Origin: Nitrosovibrio tenuis
GTDB lineage: Bacteria; Pseudomonadota; Gammaproteobacteria; Burkholderiales; Nitrosomonadaceae
Direction of reading: 5' to 3'
Length of the DNA stretch: 64,000 nucleotides
NCBI RefSeq assembly: GCF_900109785.1
Contig: NZ_FOBH01000010.1
Span: 30,265 to 94,264, forward strand
Positions 1 to 7,924 of the stretch are shown piece after piece. A model generated the notes under the pieces. The model searched no databases, was not told where the DNA came from, and saw only the letters and a program-made list of their open reading frames with translations. Position 1 is the first letter of the stretch. Each line of letters begins with the position of its first letter. The translations under genes were made by a program, and so were the position numbers.

Positions 1-2
1 GG

Positions 3-719
3 TTGATTGTTGATTCTGTTTATTTGTTTCGGCATCCCCGCGCCACGCCCTATAAGGAAATCTCGTCAACGATTTATAAGGCTGGTGTCAGCGCCCTGGG
101 CATCACTGCGTTGGTCGGCTTCCTGGTCGGCATCTCGATAAGTTATCTTTCTTCACTGCAACTGCAACGGTTCGGCGCGGAAATTTACATTATCGACCTG
201 CTCGGGCTCAGCATCATACGGGAACTGGGGCCGATGCTTACGGCTATTTTGGTCGCTGGCCGTTCCGGTTCGGCCATGACCGCCGAAATCGGCATCATGC
301 GCGTTACCCAAGAACTCGACGCTCTGGCGGCGCTCGGTATTTCTCATTCATTGCGGCTGGTTTTGCCGAAAGTGATCGCGTTGTCCATAGCCTTGCCATT
401 GCTGATCGTCTGGACCGATGCGATGGCCTTGATCGGCGGCATGGTCTCCGCGCAACTGACGCTGGATATCGGTTATCAGCAATTTCTCGATCAACTGCCC
501 AAGGCGGTGCCAATCGTTAATTTTTATATCGGTCTAGCCAAGGGGGTTACGTTTGGCATGATGATCGCCATGATCGCCTGCCATTACGGCTTTTCGATCA
601 AGCCCAACACCGAGAGTCTGGGAAATGAAACCACACATTCCGTAGTAGTGACAATCACCGTGGTGATTTTGATGGATGCCCTGTTTTCCATTCTGTTCAA
701 AAATGTGGGGTTTCCGTGA
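3..719 (+). CDS. MlaE-family lipid ABC transporter permease, copy 1 (5' end outside window)
   Basis: Inner-membrane permease of an MCE/Mla-type transporter that moves phospholipids or other lipids between inner and outer membrane. The reading frame is open to the left edge, so the N-terminus (in the second copy a STAS-like domain, residues 1-100) is missing. What remains is the complete MlaE core: hydrophobic segments, the ELGPMLTAILVAGRSG stretch and the SNTESLG-like loop (here PNTESLG) near the C-terminus. It aligns without gaps to residues 140-378 of the paralogue at 43498-44634. The stop overlaps the start of the ATPase gene by 4 bases (ATGA type), so the four genes to 2980 form one operon. 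Confidence 0.93.
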   Translation: MIVDSVYLFRHPRATPYKEISSTIYKAGVSALGITALVGFLVGISISYLSSLQLQRFGAEIYIIDLLGLSIIRELGPMLTAILVAGRSGSAMTAEIGIMRVTQELDALAALGISHSLRLVLPKVIALSIALPLLIVWTDAMALIGGMVSAQLTLDIGYQQFLDQLPKAVPIVNFYIGLAKGVTFGMMIAMIACHYGFSIKPNTESLGNETTHSVVVTITVVILMDALFSILFKNVGFP

Positions 720-1498
720 AAAAATCTTGCGCCGTGGAGCTTGAGCACATCTGGACTTATTTCGGCGAACAATTGATTCATCAGGATATCAGTTTTTGTC
801 TTGAAAACGGCGAAATACTTGGACTGGTGGGTGCGTCCGGCAGCGGTAAGACCACTTTGCTGCGCGAGATAATTGGTCTGGAAACACCCAGCCGGGGCAG
901 CCTGAAAGTCTTGGGTGAGCCAGTCCAGGAAGCCTCCGCTATCGAATGCAGGCAGCGGCGCAATGATACCGGCGTATTATTTCAGAACGGGGCGTTGTTC
1001 AGCGCCTTGAACATTTTTGACAACATCGCATTTCCACTGCGGGAACTGCATATCGGCGACGAGGAACTGGTCTCGCAAATGGTGTTCATGAAGCTGGCGA
1101 TGGTGGGACTGAAAACGCGTGACGCCATGCTCAAACCGTCCGAATTGTCCGGCGGCATGGTCAAACGTGCCGCCTTGGCCCGGGCCCTGATTCTGGAACC
1201 TCAATTGTTATTATTGGACGAGCCGACTTCAGGACTCGATCCCATCTCTGGCGAGGCTTTCGTCACCCTGCTGCGGCAACTGCATCAAGAACTTGATTTC
1301 ACGGTGATCATGGTCACGCACGATTTGCATATTTTGCGGGATTTATGCATGAAAATAGGGGTACTGGCAGAACATCGACTGGTCGCGTTGGACACGCTGG
1401 ACAAGGTGCTCGCCTGCGACCATCCTTTTGTTCAGGAATTTTTTCATGGCAATCGTGCGCAGCTGATATTCAGTTCAATGGAGGCAGGTCATGGGTAA
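716..1498 (+). CDS. MlaF-like ABC transporter ATP-binding protein, copy 1
   Basis: Cytoplasmic ATPase that energises the MlaE permease. Walker A GASGSGKTT lies near residue 38, the signature LSGGMVKRAALARA near residue 142, Walker B LLLLDEPTSGLD follows, and the H-loop reads MVTHD. The 260 residues are normal for MlaF. The GTG/ATG region overlaps the permease stop by 4 bases and its own stop overlaps the MCE gene by 8 bases, which indicates translational coupling. The sister gene is 44644-45432. Assignment to the lipid-transport branch rather than another importer rests on the neighbours and the GGMVKR signature. Confidence 0.95.
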   Translation: MKKSCAVELEHIWTYFGEQLIHQDISFCLENGEILGLVGASGSGKTTLLREIIGLETPSRGSLKVLGEPVQEASAIECRQRRNDTGVLFQNGALFSALNIFDNIAFPLRELHIGDEELVSQMVFMKLAMVGLKTRDAMLKPSELSGGMVKRAALARALILEPQLLLLDEPTSGLDPISGEAFVTLLRQLHQELDFTVIMVTHDLHILRDLCMKIGVLAEHRLVALDTLDKVLACDHPFVQEFFHGNRAQLIFSSMEAGHG

Positions 1499-2417
1499 AG
1501 ACAGCTTTGCTGTAATGACCGGATTGTTCATGGCAACACTAATCATTGGTATTGTCATCATTGTTAATTGGCTCGGCGGTGGCCAGCATCAAACGCATAC
1601 CTATGTGGCCGCGACCCACGACTCGGTGACCGGACTCAAGGCCGGTTCCACCGTTTACTACCGCGGTATCGACGTCGGGAAGGTCAGCGCCGTACGTTTC
1701 GACACAAATGATCCCGGCGTGATCGTCGTGCCGATGGAAGTGGATAGCGTAGTGCGATTTACCCGCGGCGTTTATGCGACATTGGAGCTTCAGGGCGTGA
1801 CCGGGTTGACGCGAATAGCCCTCAAGGATAGCGGCGACAATCCTGAAACGCTGCCGAGCGGCGAACATCCCGACACCCGCATTCCGATCAAGCCCTCGCT
1901 TATCGATCGGTTATCGGATGCTGGTGAGGATACGGTCAAAGAAACCCATGAACTCGTACTCAGGCTGAATCAGCTCCTGGATAAAAACAATATCCATCAA
2001 ATGAAACAGATTCTGATCAATATCGAATCCGCCACGGGCCGGTTCAACACATTGCAGAACAGCGCCGACAGAGCCCTGACCCAAGTGCCGGCGCTAACGG
2101 CGGATGCGCGTCGCGCGCTGTCCGAGGTAAATGAACTGACCGATGAATTCAAGCAATTGAGCCGGCAAATGCGGCAAGAACTGACAGCGCTTTCCCAACA
2201 ATCAGGCGAACTAATGCAAGCCGGCACTTCCGTAGGTCAACAACTACTGCAAACAACCATGCCGAGAGCCAACGCTCTCATGCTGCAGATGCAGGTCGCC
2301 ATACATCGTTTCGATCGCGTGGTGACAATGCTTGAAACCGATCCGCAAGCCTTTTTACTGGGGGCCGAACCCCTGTCACACGGACCCGGCGAACCGGGAT
2401 TCAAGGCAACGCAATGA
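1491..2417 (+). CDS. MlaD/MCE-domain substrate-binding protein, copy 1
   Basis: Membrane-anchored periplasmic MCE protein that forms the lipid-conducting ring of the transporter. An N-terminal transmembrane helix (about residues 8-28) is followed by the MCE domain (about 38-115, with VTGLKAGSTVYYRGIDVGKV) and a long helical tail to residue 308. The tail is much longer than that of E. coli MlaD (183 aa) and resembles the longer MCE proteins of betaproteobacteria. It ends with a PGEPGF motif that is also found, as PGEEGF, in the paralogue at 45436-46347. The stop overlaps the next start by 4 bases. Confidence 0.93.
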   Translation: MGKDSFAVMTGLFMATLIIGIVIIVNWLGGGQHQTHTYVAATHDSVTGLKAGSTVYYRGIDVGKVSAVRFDTNDPGVIVVPMEVDSVVRFTRGVYATLELQGVTGLTRIALKDSGDNPETLPSGEHPDTRIPIKPSLIDRLSDAGEDTVKETHELVLRLNQLLDKNNIHQMKQILINIESATGRFNTLQNSADRALTQVPALTADARRALSEVNELTDEFKQLSRQMRQELTALSQQSGELMQAGTSVGQQLLQTTMPRANALMLQMQVAIHRFDRVVTMLETDPQAFLLGAEPLSHGPGEPGFKATQ

Positions 2418-2980
2418 CACGATCACCTGGCTTGATAGCGATAACATTGATGGCAACGGTTTCCGCTTGCAGCATCGGTGCCAACCACGGCTTGCCGGTA
2501 AGGCACGATCTAGGCCCGATGGCAATATCCATGGCGCAAGGCACCGCGGTTACACTCGATGCGCCGGTCTGGCTATGGGATGAGCGGATACGCTACCGCT
2601 TGCTTTACGAAGATGCAACCGTCATCCGCTATTACAATTCGGATCGCTGGGAAGCGCCGCTCCCAGCTTTATTGGAACGTCGCTTGACGATAAACGGTAA
2701 ACGGCCGTTCACGGTACAGATAAAACTGACGCAGTTCGAACAACAATTTGAAACTTCGAATCAGGCACGCGTTGTCATGAGTCTGATGGTTAGCGCTCTC
2801 GCTGCGAGAGATTATCGGCTGATTGCCAACCGCTCGTTTAATCTGTCACAAAACACTGTTTCGCCGGATGCCGCCGGGGCAATCGCGGGCTTTGTCACAT
2901 TGACCGAACAGGCTAAAGCTGACATTCAAGCCTGGCTGGAGACTTTGTCCGATACAGAAAGAGCCGTACGGCAGCCTTGA
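2414..2980 (+). CDS. ABC-type transport auxiliary lipoprotein (PqiC/DUF330-like), copy 1
   Basis: Predicted outer-membrane lipoprotein that would dock the MCE complex to the outer membrane. It has a short signal peptide with lipobox VSAC (Cys near residue 19) and then the family pattern around residues 50-90: a hydrophobic LDAPVWLWDERIRYRLLYED segment, a YNSDRW motif and a region of LLERRL type. At 188 residues it fits the PqiC-like family. It is the last gene of the operon; no terminator hairpin was recognised after it. The paralogue is 46344-46973. Confidence 0.88.
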   Translation: MTRSPGLIAITLMATVSACSIGANHGLPVRHDLGPMAISMAQGTAVTLDAPVWLWDERIRYRLLYEDATVIRYYNSDRWEAPLPALLERRLTINGKRPFTVQIKLTQFEQQFETSNQARVVMSLMVSALAARDYRLIANRSFNLSQNTVSPDAAGAIAGFVTLTEQAKADIQAWLETLSDTERAVRQP

Positions 2981-3001
2981 CCCGACTTGTATGTAATAGC
3001 G

Positions 3002-3015
3002 GGCTCTGTTGCAAA
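3002..3015 (+). repeat. IS6-family-type terminal inverted repeat (solo)
   Basis: The 14 bases GGCTCTGTTGCAAA match the terminal repeat consensus that I know from IS6-family elements (IS26 has GGCACTGTTGCAAA). No transposase and no second copy are visible nearby. It sits exactly where the broken TMEM175-like gene loses its family similarity, so it may be an end left by a lost insertion sequence. A chance match is possible. Confidence 0.4.
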
Positions 3016-3019
3016 AAAA

Positions 3020-3512
3020 GACCAAACCAGAACTATTGCCCTTGGTCTGATTGATAGACACTAAAGATGTCTTTCCTTTAAAGTCTTGACCAACCGCCTT
3101 AGCCAGCTGCGAATCCTTTGCCTGAAACCTGATGAGTGCAAGCTCCAGGATGGAATAGGCGATGGCACCCATTAACAGAACCGTGCCATAAACCGCCCGG
3201 CAATGTGGAAAAGTGATTTTCGCCCATCCAGCCGGTGACAAATGGGGGAAGAGAAAGCCAGAAAAGCAGGTGCAGATTGGCCCACAGAATGGGTCCATTT
3301 ATCTTCTTGTACGGCATGAAACAGGTGGTGGTGATTGTTCCAGTAAATGCCGACATAGACCAAGCTGAGCACGTAGCTAATAAATACCGGAATTAGGTGG
3401 TGCAGTGCCAGCAAGATCATCTCCATGCGGCACCCCTCATTTCCAGCACCATGATGGTGATGATGGCAGCAATGACACCGTCGCTGAACGCTTCCAGTCG
3501 ATTTTTTACCAT
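3020..3512 (-). pseudogene. TMEM175/DUF1211-family potassium channel, frameshifted remnant
   Basis: Three overlapping minus-strand frames together give one TMEM175-like polytopic membrane protein. The ATG at 3512 opens with MVKNRLEAFSDGVIAAIIT, carrying the family RxxxFSDG motif. A second frame continues with the YVLSLVYVGIYWNNHHHLFH helix, a third with ILWANLHLLFWLSLPPFVTG, and the first-type frame returns with the AYSILELALI and DFKGKTSLV segments. At least three indels are therefore needed and no frame is translatable throughout. The C-terminus stops matching near 3050, next to the IS6-like repeat at 3002. Active homologues are low-selectivity K+ channels in the inner membrane. The gene is dead here unless the sequence contains several errors. 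Confidence 0.8.
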
Positions 3513-3587
3513 CAACCATTCGCGTCGGGACGCTTGCCTGAGCGCGAAACATTCCCTGCAATTTGAGTCATTAAAGCTCTGGAAACC

Positions 3588-4223
3588 TCAATCCGGTCGC
3601 TGCAGAATATAGGTATGCATCAGCTTAGCCGCGAAGAATTTAAAGAATTGCCATAAAGCTCCCGCTGACTCTCGCTTGGTAGCCGCGTTGGTGGCGTGGG
3701 CAGTGGTTAGCATCTTCACGAATTCGATCATACCAAGGCGCAAAATTCCTGCACCTACCACCGGCCCCGTGGAATCGACACCTTCGTGCAGCGTGCTATA
3801 CAATGTGGTCGTCTCGCCCCACAGCTTCCAAAATCCACCCAGCCGTACCCGTTTTTTACCAGCCAGGTAGTAAGACTTGCCGCCATGTCGAAACCCCAGT
3901 TCATATACCATGAATGTCAACGCCAGTTCGCCACTTGGCATAAAAAGGCTGAATACGCCGGACTCGGCTGGAATCGCTAGACCAAACGGAGGGAAATCAA
4001 TGTGTCCAGTGAGACCGGCCTTGTGCTGGGGGTCGGCAGTGAAGGTCTTAATGTCTTCAATGTGGATGGTTGCGTGCATCGTCAATAGTGTAGTTGCCTG
4101 CGCCCCAGCACGTGGCTCAGTTACACCTAAAGTGAAGCCCCCCGCCATGGTTTCTCGGAAAGAAACGCCTGAACCAGATTCGCGCATTTGTTTTGCGGGA
4201 AGATCGAATGGCGTTGAATTCAT
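3588..4223 (-). CDS. Conserved protein resembling the lipid-binding domain attached to GMC/cholesterol-oxidase-like enzymes
   Basis: A 211-residue protein without signal peptide or membrane segment. It carries the pattern that I associate with the extra domain of cholesterol-oxidase-like GMC oxidoreductases: FRETMAG near residue 22, IHIEDIKTFTADPQHKAGLTG around 53-73, FxLFMPSGE, then MVYELGFRHGGKSYYLAGKKRV and WGETTTLYSTLHEG. No FAD-binding Rossmann motif is present, so this is a stand-alone version of that domain or the surviving part of a larger gene. It lies in the accessory zone, divergent from nothing and 28 bases downstream of the cupin gene in the same direction. The function is unknown. 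Confidence 0.6.
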   Translation of the reverse strand: MNSTPFDLPAKQMRESGSGVSFRETMAGGFTLGVTEPRAGAQATTLLTMHATIHIEDIKTFTADPQHKAGLTGHIDFPPFGLAIPAESGVFSLFMPSGELALTFMVYELGFRHGGKSYYLAGKKRVRLGGFWKLWGETTTLYSTLHEGVDSTGPVVGAGILRLGMIEFVKMLTTAHATNAATKRESAGALWQFFKFFAAKLMHTYILQRPD

Positions 4224-4251
4224 CGCGATCTAATGTGCGATTTTTATCTCA

Positions 4252-4668
4252 CTATTTGTCGTTCTTGACCAGGTTTTTTTCATTGGTATCGACGACAAAG
4301 ACGGCCAGCAGGCGTGCGGGTTGAGTCTTACTGTTATTTGCACTGACACGATGATGATCGCCAGGGAGTTCGGCGAAGTTCTCGCCAGCGCGATAAACCT
4401 TTTCCGGACCGTCATTTACTTTGCTACGAATTTCCCCCTCCAGGACCGTTGCGTAGATGAAAGCCGACTTTGGATGGGTATGTGCTGGCGATGAGTCACC
4501 TGGCTGGTATTCGACAAGCACGCCTCTCATGCTCTTGCCGGGCACATTCGGGAGAGCGTGATCAAACACGACCGTTACCTTGGACTTATCAGTGGGCAAG
4601 TTATCGGCTGAAGATGCGCTTACGGAGAGCGCTGCGAAGGCAACTCCGCAGAGAAATCTAGTAAACAT
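4252..4668 (-). CDS. Secreted cupin-domain protein
   Basis: Small periplasmic or exported single-domain cupin of 138 residues. The chosen start at 4668 (MFTRFLCG) has AAGGAG directly upstream; a start five codons earlier is possible but would overlap that ribosome site. The signal peptide runs to about SASSA (residues 1-21). Cupin motif 1 is seen as PAHTHPKSAFIYATVLEGEI and motif 2 as YRAGENFAELPGDHH, so the metal-ligand set His-His-Glu/His is largely present. It is the third gene of a same-strand cupin/NmrA/AhpD-like group. Such groups often accompany redox or xenobiotic stress genes; the substrate is unknown. Confidence 0.82.
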   Translation of the reverse strand: MFTRFLCGVAFAALSVSASSADNLPTDKSKVTVVFDHALPNVPGKSMRGVLVEYQPGDSSPAHTHPKSAFIYATVLEGEIRSKVNDGPEKVYRAGENFAELPGDHHRVSANNSKTQPARLLAVFVVDTNEKNLVKNDK

Positions 4669-4845
4669 TGTGTTCTCCTTCATTGATAAAAATTAGTGGA
4701 TACAAATCCACCGCGGGATGCCCTCATCCCCATCTATCTAATCGCGGATCAGAAGGCATATTCTTCGGAAAAGCATGGACAGGTGAACGCGCAGCTCATC
4801 GCCCGTCTGGGGCATTGCTTTATCCGGGTGTTCACCCAGCTTGGC

Positions 4846-5598
4846 TTACTTTTGAAGGCTGGACTGGAGCCATGCCTCAAAACTCGTCGGGCCGATGCGC
4901 GCGTTATCACCAGGAATGAGGGATTGATCGTTCAACTCCGCACCGGAGTAACGTGAGTGGACGTCTGTGATTACCTTGCGTGCGTCTTGCTTTGCGATCA
5001 AGAATTGCTGGACAAGTTCGGCAAGACTTAGCCGCTCGGGACCGGCCACCTCGACGGTGCCGTTGACCGGCGCCTCCAACGTGGCGTCGACCATCGCGGC
5101 AGCCACGTCATCCGAGGCGATGGGCTGCACAAGAGCGGGAGACAATCGCACCGTTTGTCCGTCCGTTGCCGATTGAGCGATGCTGCCCAAGAACTCAAAG
5201 AACTGCGTCGAGCGGACGATCGTGTGGGGAATCTTTGACGCCTTGATCAGCTTTTCCTGGGCCATCTTCCCGCGGAAATAACCACTCTCGAGAAGGCGGT
5301 CGGTGCCGACAACCGACAGCGCAACGTGATGTCTCACGCCAGCGGTCGCTTCTGCGGCCAGAAGGTTATGACCTGACGTCTCGAAGAATTCCAAAACAGC
5401 CTTGTCCTCGAACGAAGGCGAGTTCGCAACGTCGACGACAACCTGGGCGCCTGCAAGAGCTTCAGCCAATCCCTCACCAGTGATGGTGTTGACGCCCGAG
5501 GCGGGCGACGCCGCTACTACCTCATGGCCATGCTGACGAAGCTTGTTCACCAGCTTTGTTCCAATGAGCCCGGTTCCGCCAATTACTACGATCTTCAT
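4846..5598 (-). CDS. NmrA/SDR-like NAD(P)-binding reductase
   Basis: Atypical short-chain reductase of 250 residues. The N-terminal nucleotide-binding motif GGTGLIGTKL (residues 7-16) is of the extended/atypical SDR type, followed by a VVDVANSPSF strand and the HVALSVVGTDRL segment. There is no classical YxxxK pair at the usual spacing, which is common in NmrA-like NAD(P)H sensors. The start at 5598 is preceded by AGGAG. The stop lies 178 bases before the cupin start and no attC site was recognised there. It directly follows the integron attC at 5717-5776 and might once have been the next cassette. Confidence 0.85.
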   Translation of the reverse strand: MKIVVIGGTGLIGTKLVNKLRQHGHEVVAASPASGVNTITGEGLAEALAGAQVVVDVANSPSFEDKAVLEFFETSGHNLLAAEATAGVRHHVALSVVGTDRLLESGYFRGKMAQEKLIKASKIPHTIVRSTQFFEFLGSIAQSATDGQTVRLSPALVQPIASDDVAAAMVDATLEAPVNGTVEVAGPERLSLAELVQQFLIAKQDARKVITDVHSRYSGAELNDQSLIPGDNARIGPTSFEAWLQSSLQK

Positions 5599-5716
5599 GT
5601 TTAACTCCTTATTTCGTCGTCCGCAAGTCAGGGCTAGTATGTGCCGTTAAGGCTGCAGTGAGTGCTTTGGACAAAATTCGTTGTTAATCCCGTAGACTCT
5701 GCCAAGGCCTTGGCAT

Positions 5717-5776
5717 GCCCAACGCTTGAATTAAGCCGAGCCGAGAAGCGGCTTCGGCTGGAATGAATTGTTAGCC
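5717..5776 (-). other. Integron attC recombination site, aadA-like
   Basis: Read on the minus strand the 60 bases begin with GGCTAAC, contain AATTCATTCCAGCCG, GCCGCTTCTCGGC and GGCTTAATTCAAGC, and end with GTTGGGC. This is close to the attC that I know from aadA cassettes and has the expected imperfect palindrome with simple-site cores at both ends (RYYYAAC/GTTRRRY). It begins 5 bases after the stop codon of the AhpD-like gene, the normal place in a cassette. On the plus strand the ends read GCCCAAC (5717-5723) and GTTAGCC (5770-5776). Confidence 0.87.
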
Positions 5777-6262
5777 ATGCTCACGCCTTCACAGGATAAC
5801 GGCTGGAAATGGCAATGCGATTCCAAGCATTGATGACTACCGAAAGCCACTCGACAGCCGATATTTCATCCTTTGACAGGTTGGCTGCTGCTTGCTCATA
5901 GATGGCATCTGGTACTTGCCCGTCAGAGATCAGTGTAATTGCTTCTACCAGTGCCAATGATGAGCGTTCCTTTTCGGTGAAATATCCAGTTTCCCGCCAG
6001 GCTGGCAAAACACTTATGCGATCGCTTGACTCGCCACTGGATAGGGCATCTCGAGTATGCATCCTGACACAGAACGCGCACTGGTTGAGTTGGGATGCAC
6101 GAAGGCGCAACAGATGTGAAAAGCCATCCGGGATGCTTGCGGAAGCAACGGCCTCAGCCGCCAGCTTCTCAAGGCCAATGACTGCTTGGTAAAGCACTGG
6201 AGCCGATTTACCAAGATTGATTCTTTCTGACATAAAATCTCCTTACCTGTATGTCAGGCTAA
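5723..6262 (-). mobile_element. Complete integron gene cassette carrying an AhpD-like gene
   Basis: On the minus strand a core site GTTAGCC (6263-6257) lies 24 bases before the AhpD-like start, and the attC lies just after its stop. The inverse core of that attC, GGCTAAC, is the exact reverse complement of the upstream GTTAGCC. That is expected when the first bases of an inserted cassette come from the same circular molecule. The cassette is thus about 540 bp, from the T after G6263 to the G at 5723. No integron integrase gene is in the window, so this is either a stray insertion or a remnant of an array. Confidence 0.8.
5781..6233 (-). CDS. AhpD-like / carboxymuconolactone decarboxylase-family protein (cassette gene)
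   Basis: Alkylhydroperoxidase-D-like protein of 150 residues. The redox motif is CAFCVRMH: Cys52 and Cys55, with His59 completing the usual CxxCxxxH set. The surrounding helices (LLRLRASQLNQ, WRETGYFTEKERSSLALVEAIT) are typical of the family. Such proteins reduce peroxides or protect against reactive electrophiles, usually with thiol partners. The start at 6233 has AAGGAG about 6 bases upstream. The gene fills an integron cassette (see 5723-6262), so expression depends on a promoter outside the cassette or on read-through. Confidence 0.88.
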   Translation of the reverse strand: MSERINLGKSAPVLYQAVIGLEKLAAEAVASASIPDGFSHLLRLRASQLNQCAFCVRMHTRDALSSGESSDRISVLPAWRETGYFTEKERSSLALVEAITLISDGQVPDAIYEQAAANLSKDEISAVEWLSVVINAWNRIAISSRYPVKA

Positions 6263-6271
6263 CGAATAAGC

Positions 6272-6435
6272 TTACCCGCCCGGCCGCGCAACATCTGCAC
6301 CTAGACCCTTATCCCCGCGGTTATAGACGTCCTCTCCAATGAGCATATCCGCGCCCATTAGCCGGGGTTCTGGGCCCTCCTGCTCGTTGTAGTTTTTTTG
6401 TACACGCCATAAATATCGCGATCTTTGTAGCTCAT
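6272..6435 (-). pseudogene. PRC-barrel domain protein, truncated N-terminal fragment
   Basis: The ATG at 6435 starts MSYKDRDIYGVYKK. After a one-base slip in the A-run the next frame continues with GPEPRLMGADMLIGEDVYNR and GDKGLG, the beginning of a PRC-barrel domain. Similarity then ends abruptly and the frame stops at 6272, just before the core site of the cassette. The gene was probably cut by whatever brought the cassette or the intron in. Full-length relatives are small stress- or membrane-associated proteins of unknown partner. Confidence 0.55.
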
Positions 6436-6534
6436 GATTATCTCGAGTAAAAATTTGGCAATGGATCGTCTACCTCACAATGCCATTCCGCATAATTCAT
6501 TTCATTTATAGACGAGGATAAAGAAAAAACAAGT

Positions 6535-7557
6535 TAGAGAGGGCTAAAGTTTTTATTCCCACATCTAGGCCAGATGATATGGAAGATCATGTGATCCATG
6601 CGTGAGAAAACCCACTGGGATACAAACGCCGATGGTAGTTTGCCCATCCCCCGGATAATCAGGTTGAGCCTCCCGATCAGTGCGCCGGCTGGTGCACGCT
6701 AAAACTGCTTGACCACCGCTTGAACCTTGGTTAGAAGTGAGCGAACGCTTTTCTGGACGGCTTTATTAACAACTTGCCGTTGGGATAGCGCCGCACGTTC
6801 TGGCCGAGGAAGTCAAAACCCTCGCTGACATGTGTGATCAAGGTTTTTTCCGGAGAGAGAACCAGACCACGTTCCGCCAGAAACGCTTCAACCAGCGGCT
6901 TCACTCGGTCTACGAGAATCTCCAGTGAGTTCGCCGTGATGACAAAATCGTCGGCGTAGCGAATCAGGTGCACCTGCGCTGTCTTGCCTCGCCACACCCC
7001 GGCCCTAAGACGGGAAACGCCTCGGAAGCCGCTTTTCGAGGCCATCGAGCGCAAGTTTGCCAGCACAGGCGAAATGATTCCTCCTTGCGGAGTGCCCGAA
7101 ATGGTATCGTAAAACATTTGGTTCTCAAGGTAGCCAGACTTGAGCCATTTCTGGAGTATCGATCATCCATAGGGACATGGTCGAGAAGGCAGCTAGGGCT
7201 GATGTTATTGAAGCAACCCTTGATATCGCCCTCAAGAACCCACGAAGGTGAGCGGCGGTACAGAGTGGTGAAACACCGCTCTATTGCGTCCGCACAACTC
7301 CGCCCTCGCCGAAACCATAGGAGCCGGCATCTGCCAGGGTCTCTGCAACCGGATCGAGTGCCAGCAGATACAGCGCTTGCATGGGTCGATCTCGAATTGT
7401 CGGGATGCCTAGTGGACGCAGCTTTCCGTTGGCCTTGGGGATATAGATGCGCCGTAGGGGACGAGGCCAGTAACGACAGGCCCACCTATAGAAGACCGAT
7501 CTTGATATCGGGGATACCCGGTGGTGTGTTCCATCAACGCCGTGAGCTCGACTAAAT
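6535..7557 (-). pseudogene. Group II intron reverse transcriptase/maturase, multiply frameshifted
   Basis: Minus-strand pieces in different frames line up with a bacterial group II intron-encoded protein. In order they are: the N-terminal RT block with [19 protein letters not shown] and [18 protein letters not shown] (about 7460-7310), ADAIERCF plus EGDIKGCFNNIS (7290-7190), TPQGGIISPVLANL (7100-7045), the catalytic YADDFVIT (6970-6940), LSPEKTLITH and FDFLGQNVRR (6870-6790), and the maturase domain X pattern LIGRLN-IIRGWANYHRRL (about 6690-6620). At least four frame changes are required. No intron RNA domain V was identified with confidence. The 5' end abuts a response-regulator fragment. 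Confidence 0.85.
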
Positions 7558-7665
7558 TCAGAGGGTCGCCCCATCTCGGGCGGTTAGAACCCGCGCTTCG
7601 TACAGATTCAGCATTTCCTGCGTCACCTCACGGGCAATGGGATCGTCGTCGACGACGAGTATCAT
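7558..7665 (-). pseudogene. Response regulator receiver (CheY-like) domain, N-terminal fragment
   Basis: The minus-strand frame from ATG 7665 reads MILVVDDDPIAREVTQEML, with the DD acidic pair of a receiver domain, continues with [14 protein letters not shown] and stops at 7558. Only about 35 of roughly 120 residues remain. The break coincides with the start of the reverse-transcriptase similarity, so intron insertion or a later deletion removed the rest, including the phospho-acceptor Asp. Confidence 0.7.
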
Positions 7666-7924
7666 GATTTCTGAAAGCGTGGATTGCGGTGTTCCACTCA
7701 CCACCCTACTTGAAATAAGAAGGCTTTTTATTTGTTAGTAGCACAAGATCGGCTTGCCCGAGGTCGCATTATTGCCTTTCATCTTAATGGCCACTGTTCG
7801 CTCTACCACATACGTTTTTTTCTGAAAGTATCTCTTTTCATGAAAGAGCGTCGCCGCCGTATGACACCGCAAACACCGAGGATACCGCTGCCAGACCCGA
7901 AATCAGAAAACGATCGCCGGCCGA

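Noticed and set aside
4690..4845. A second attC site after the NmrA-like gene
   Set aside because: No RYYYAAC/GTTRRRY pair with an inner palindrome could be found, so only the AhpD-like gene is called a cassette.
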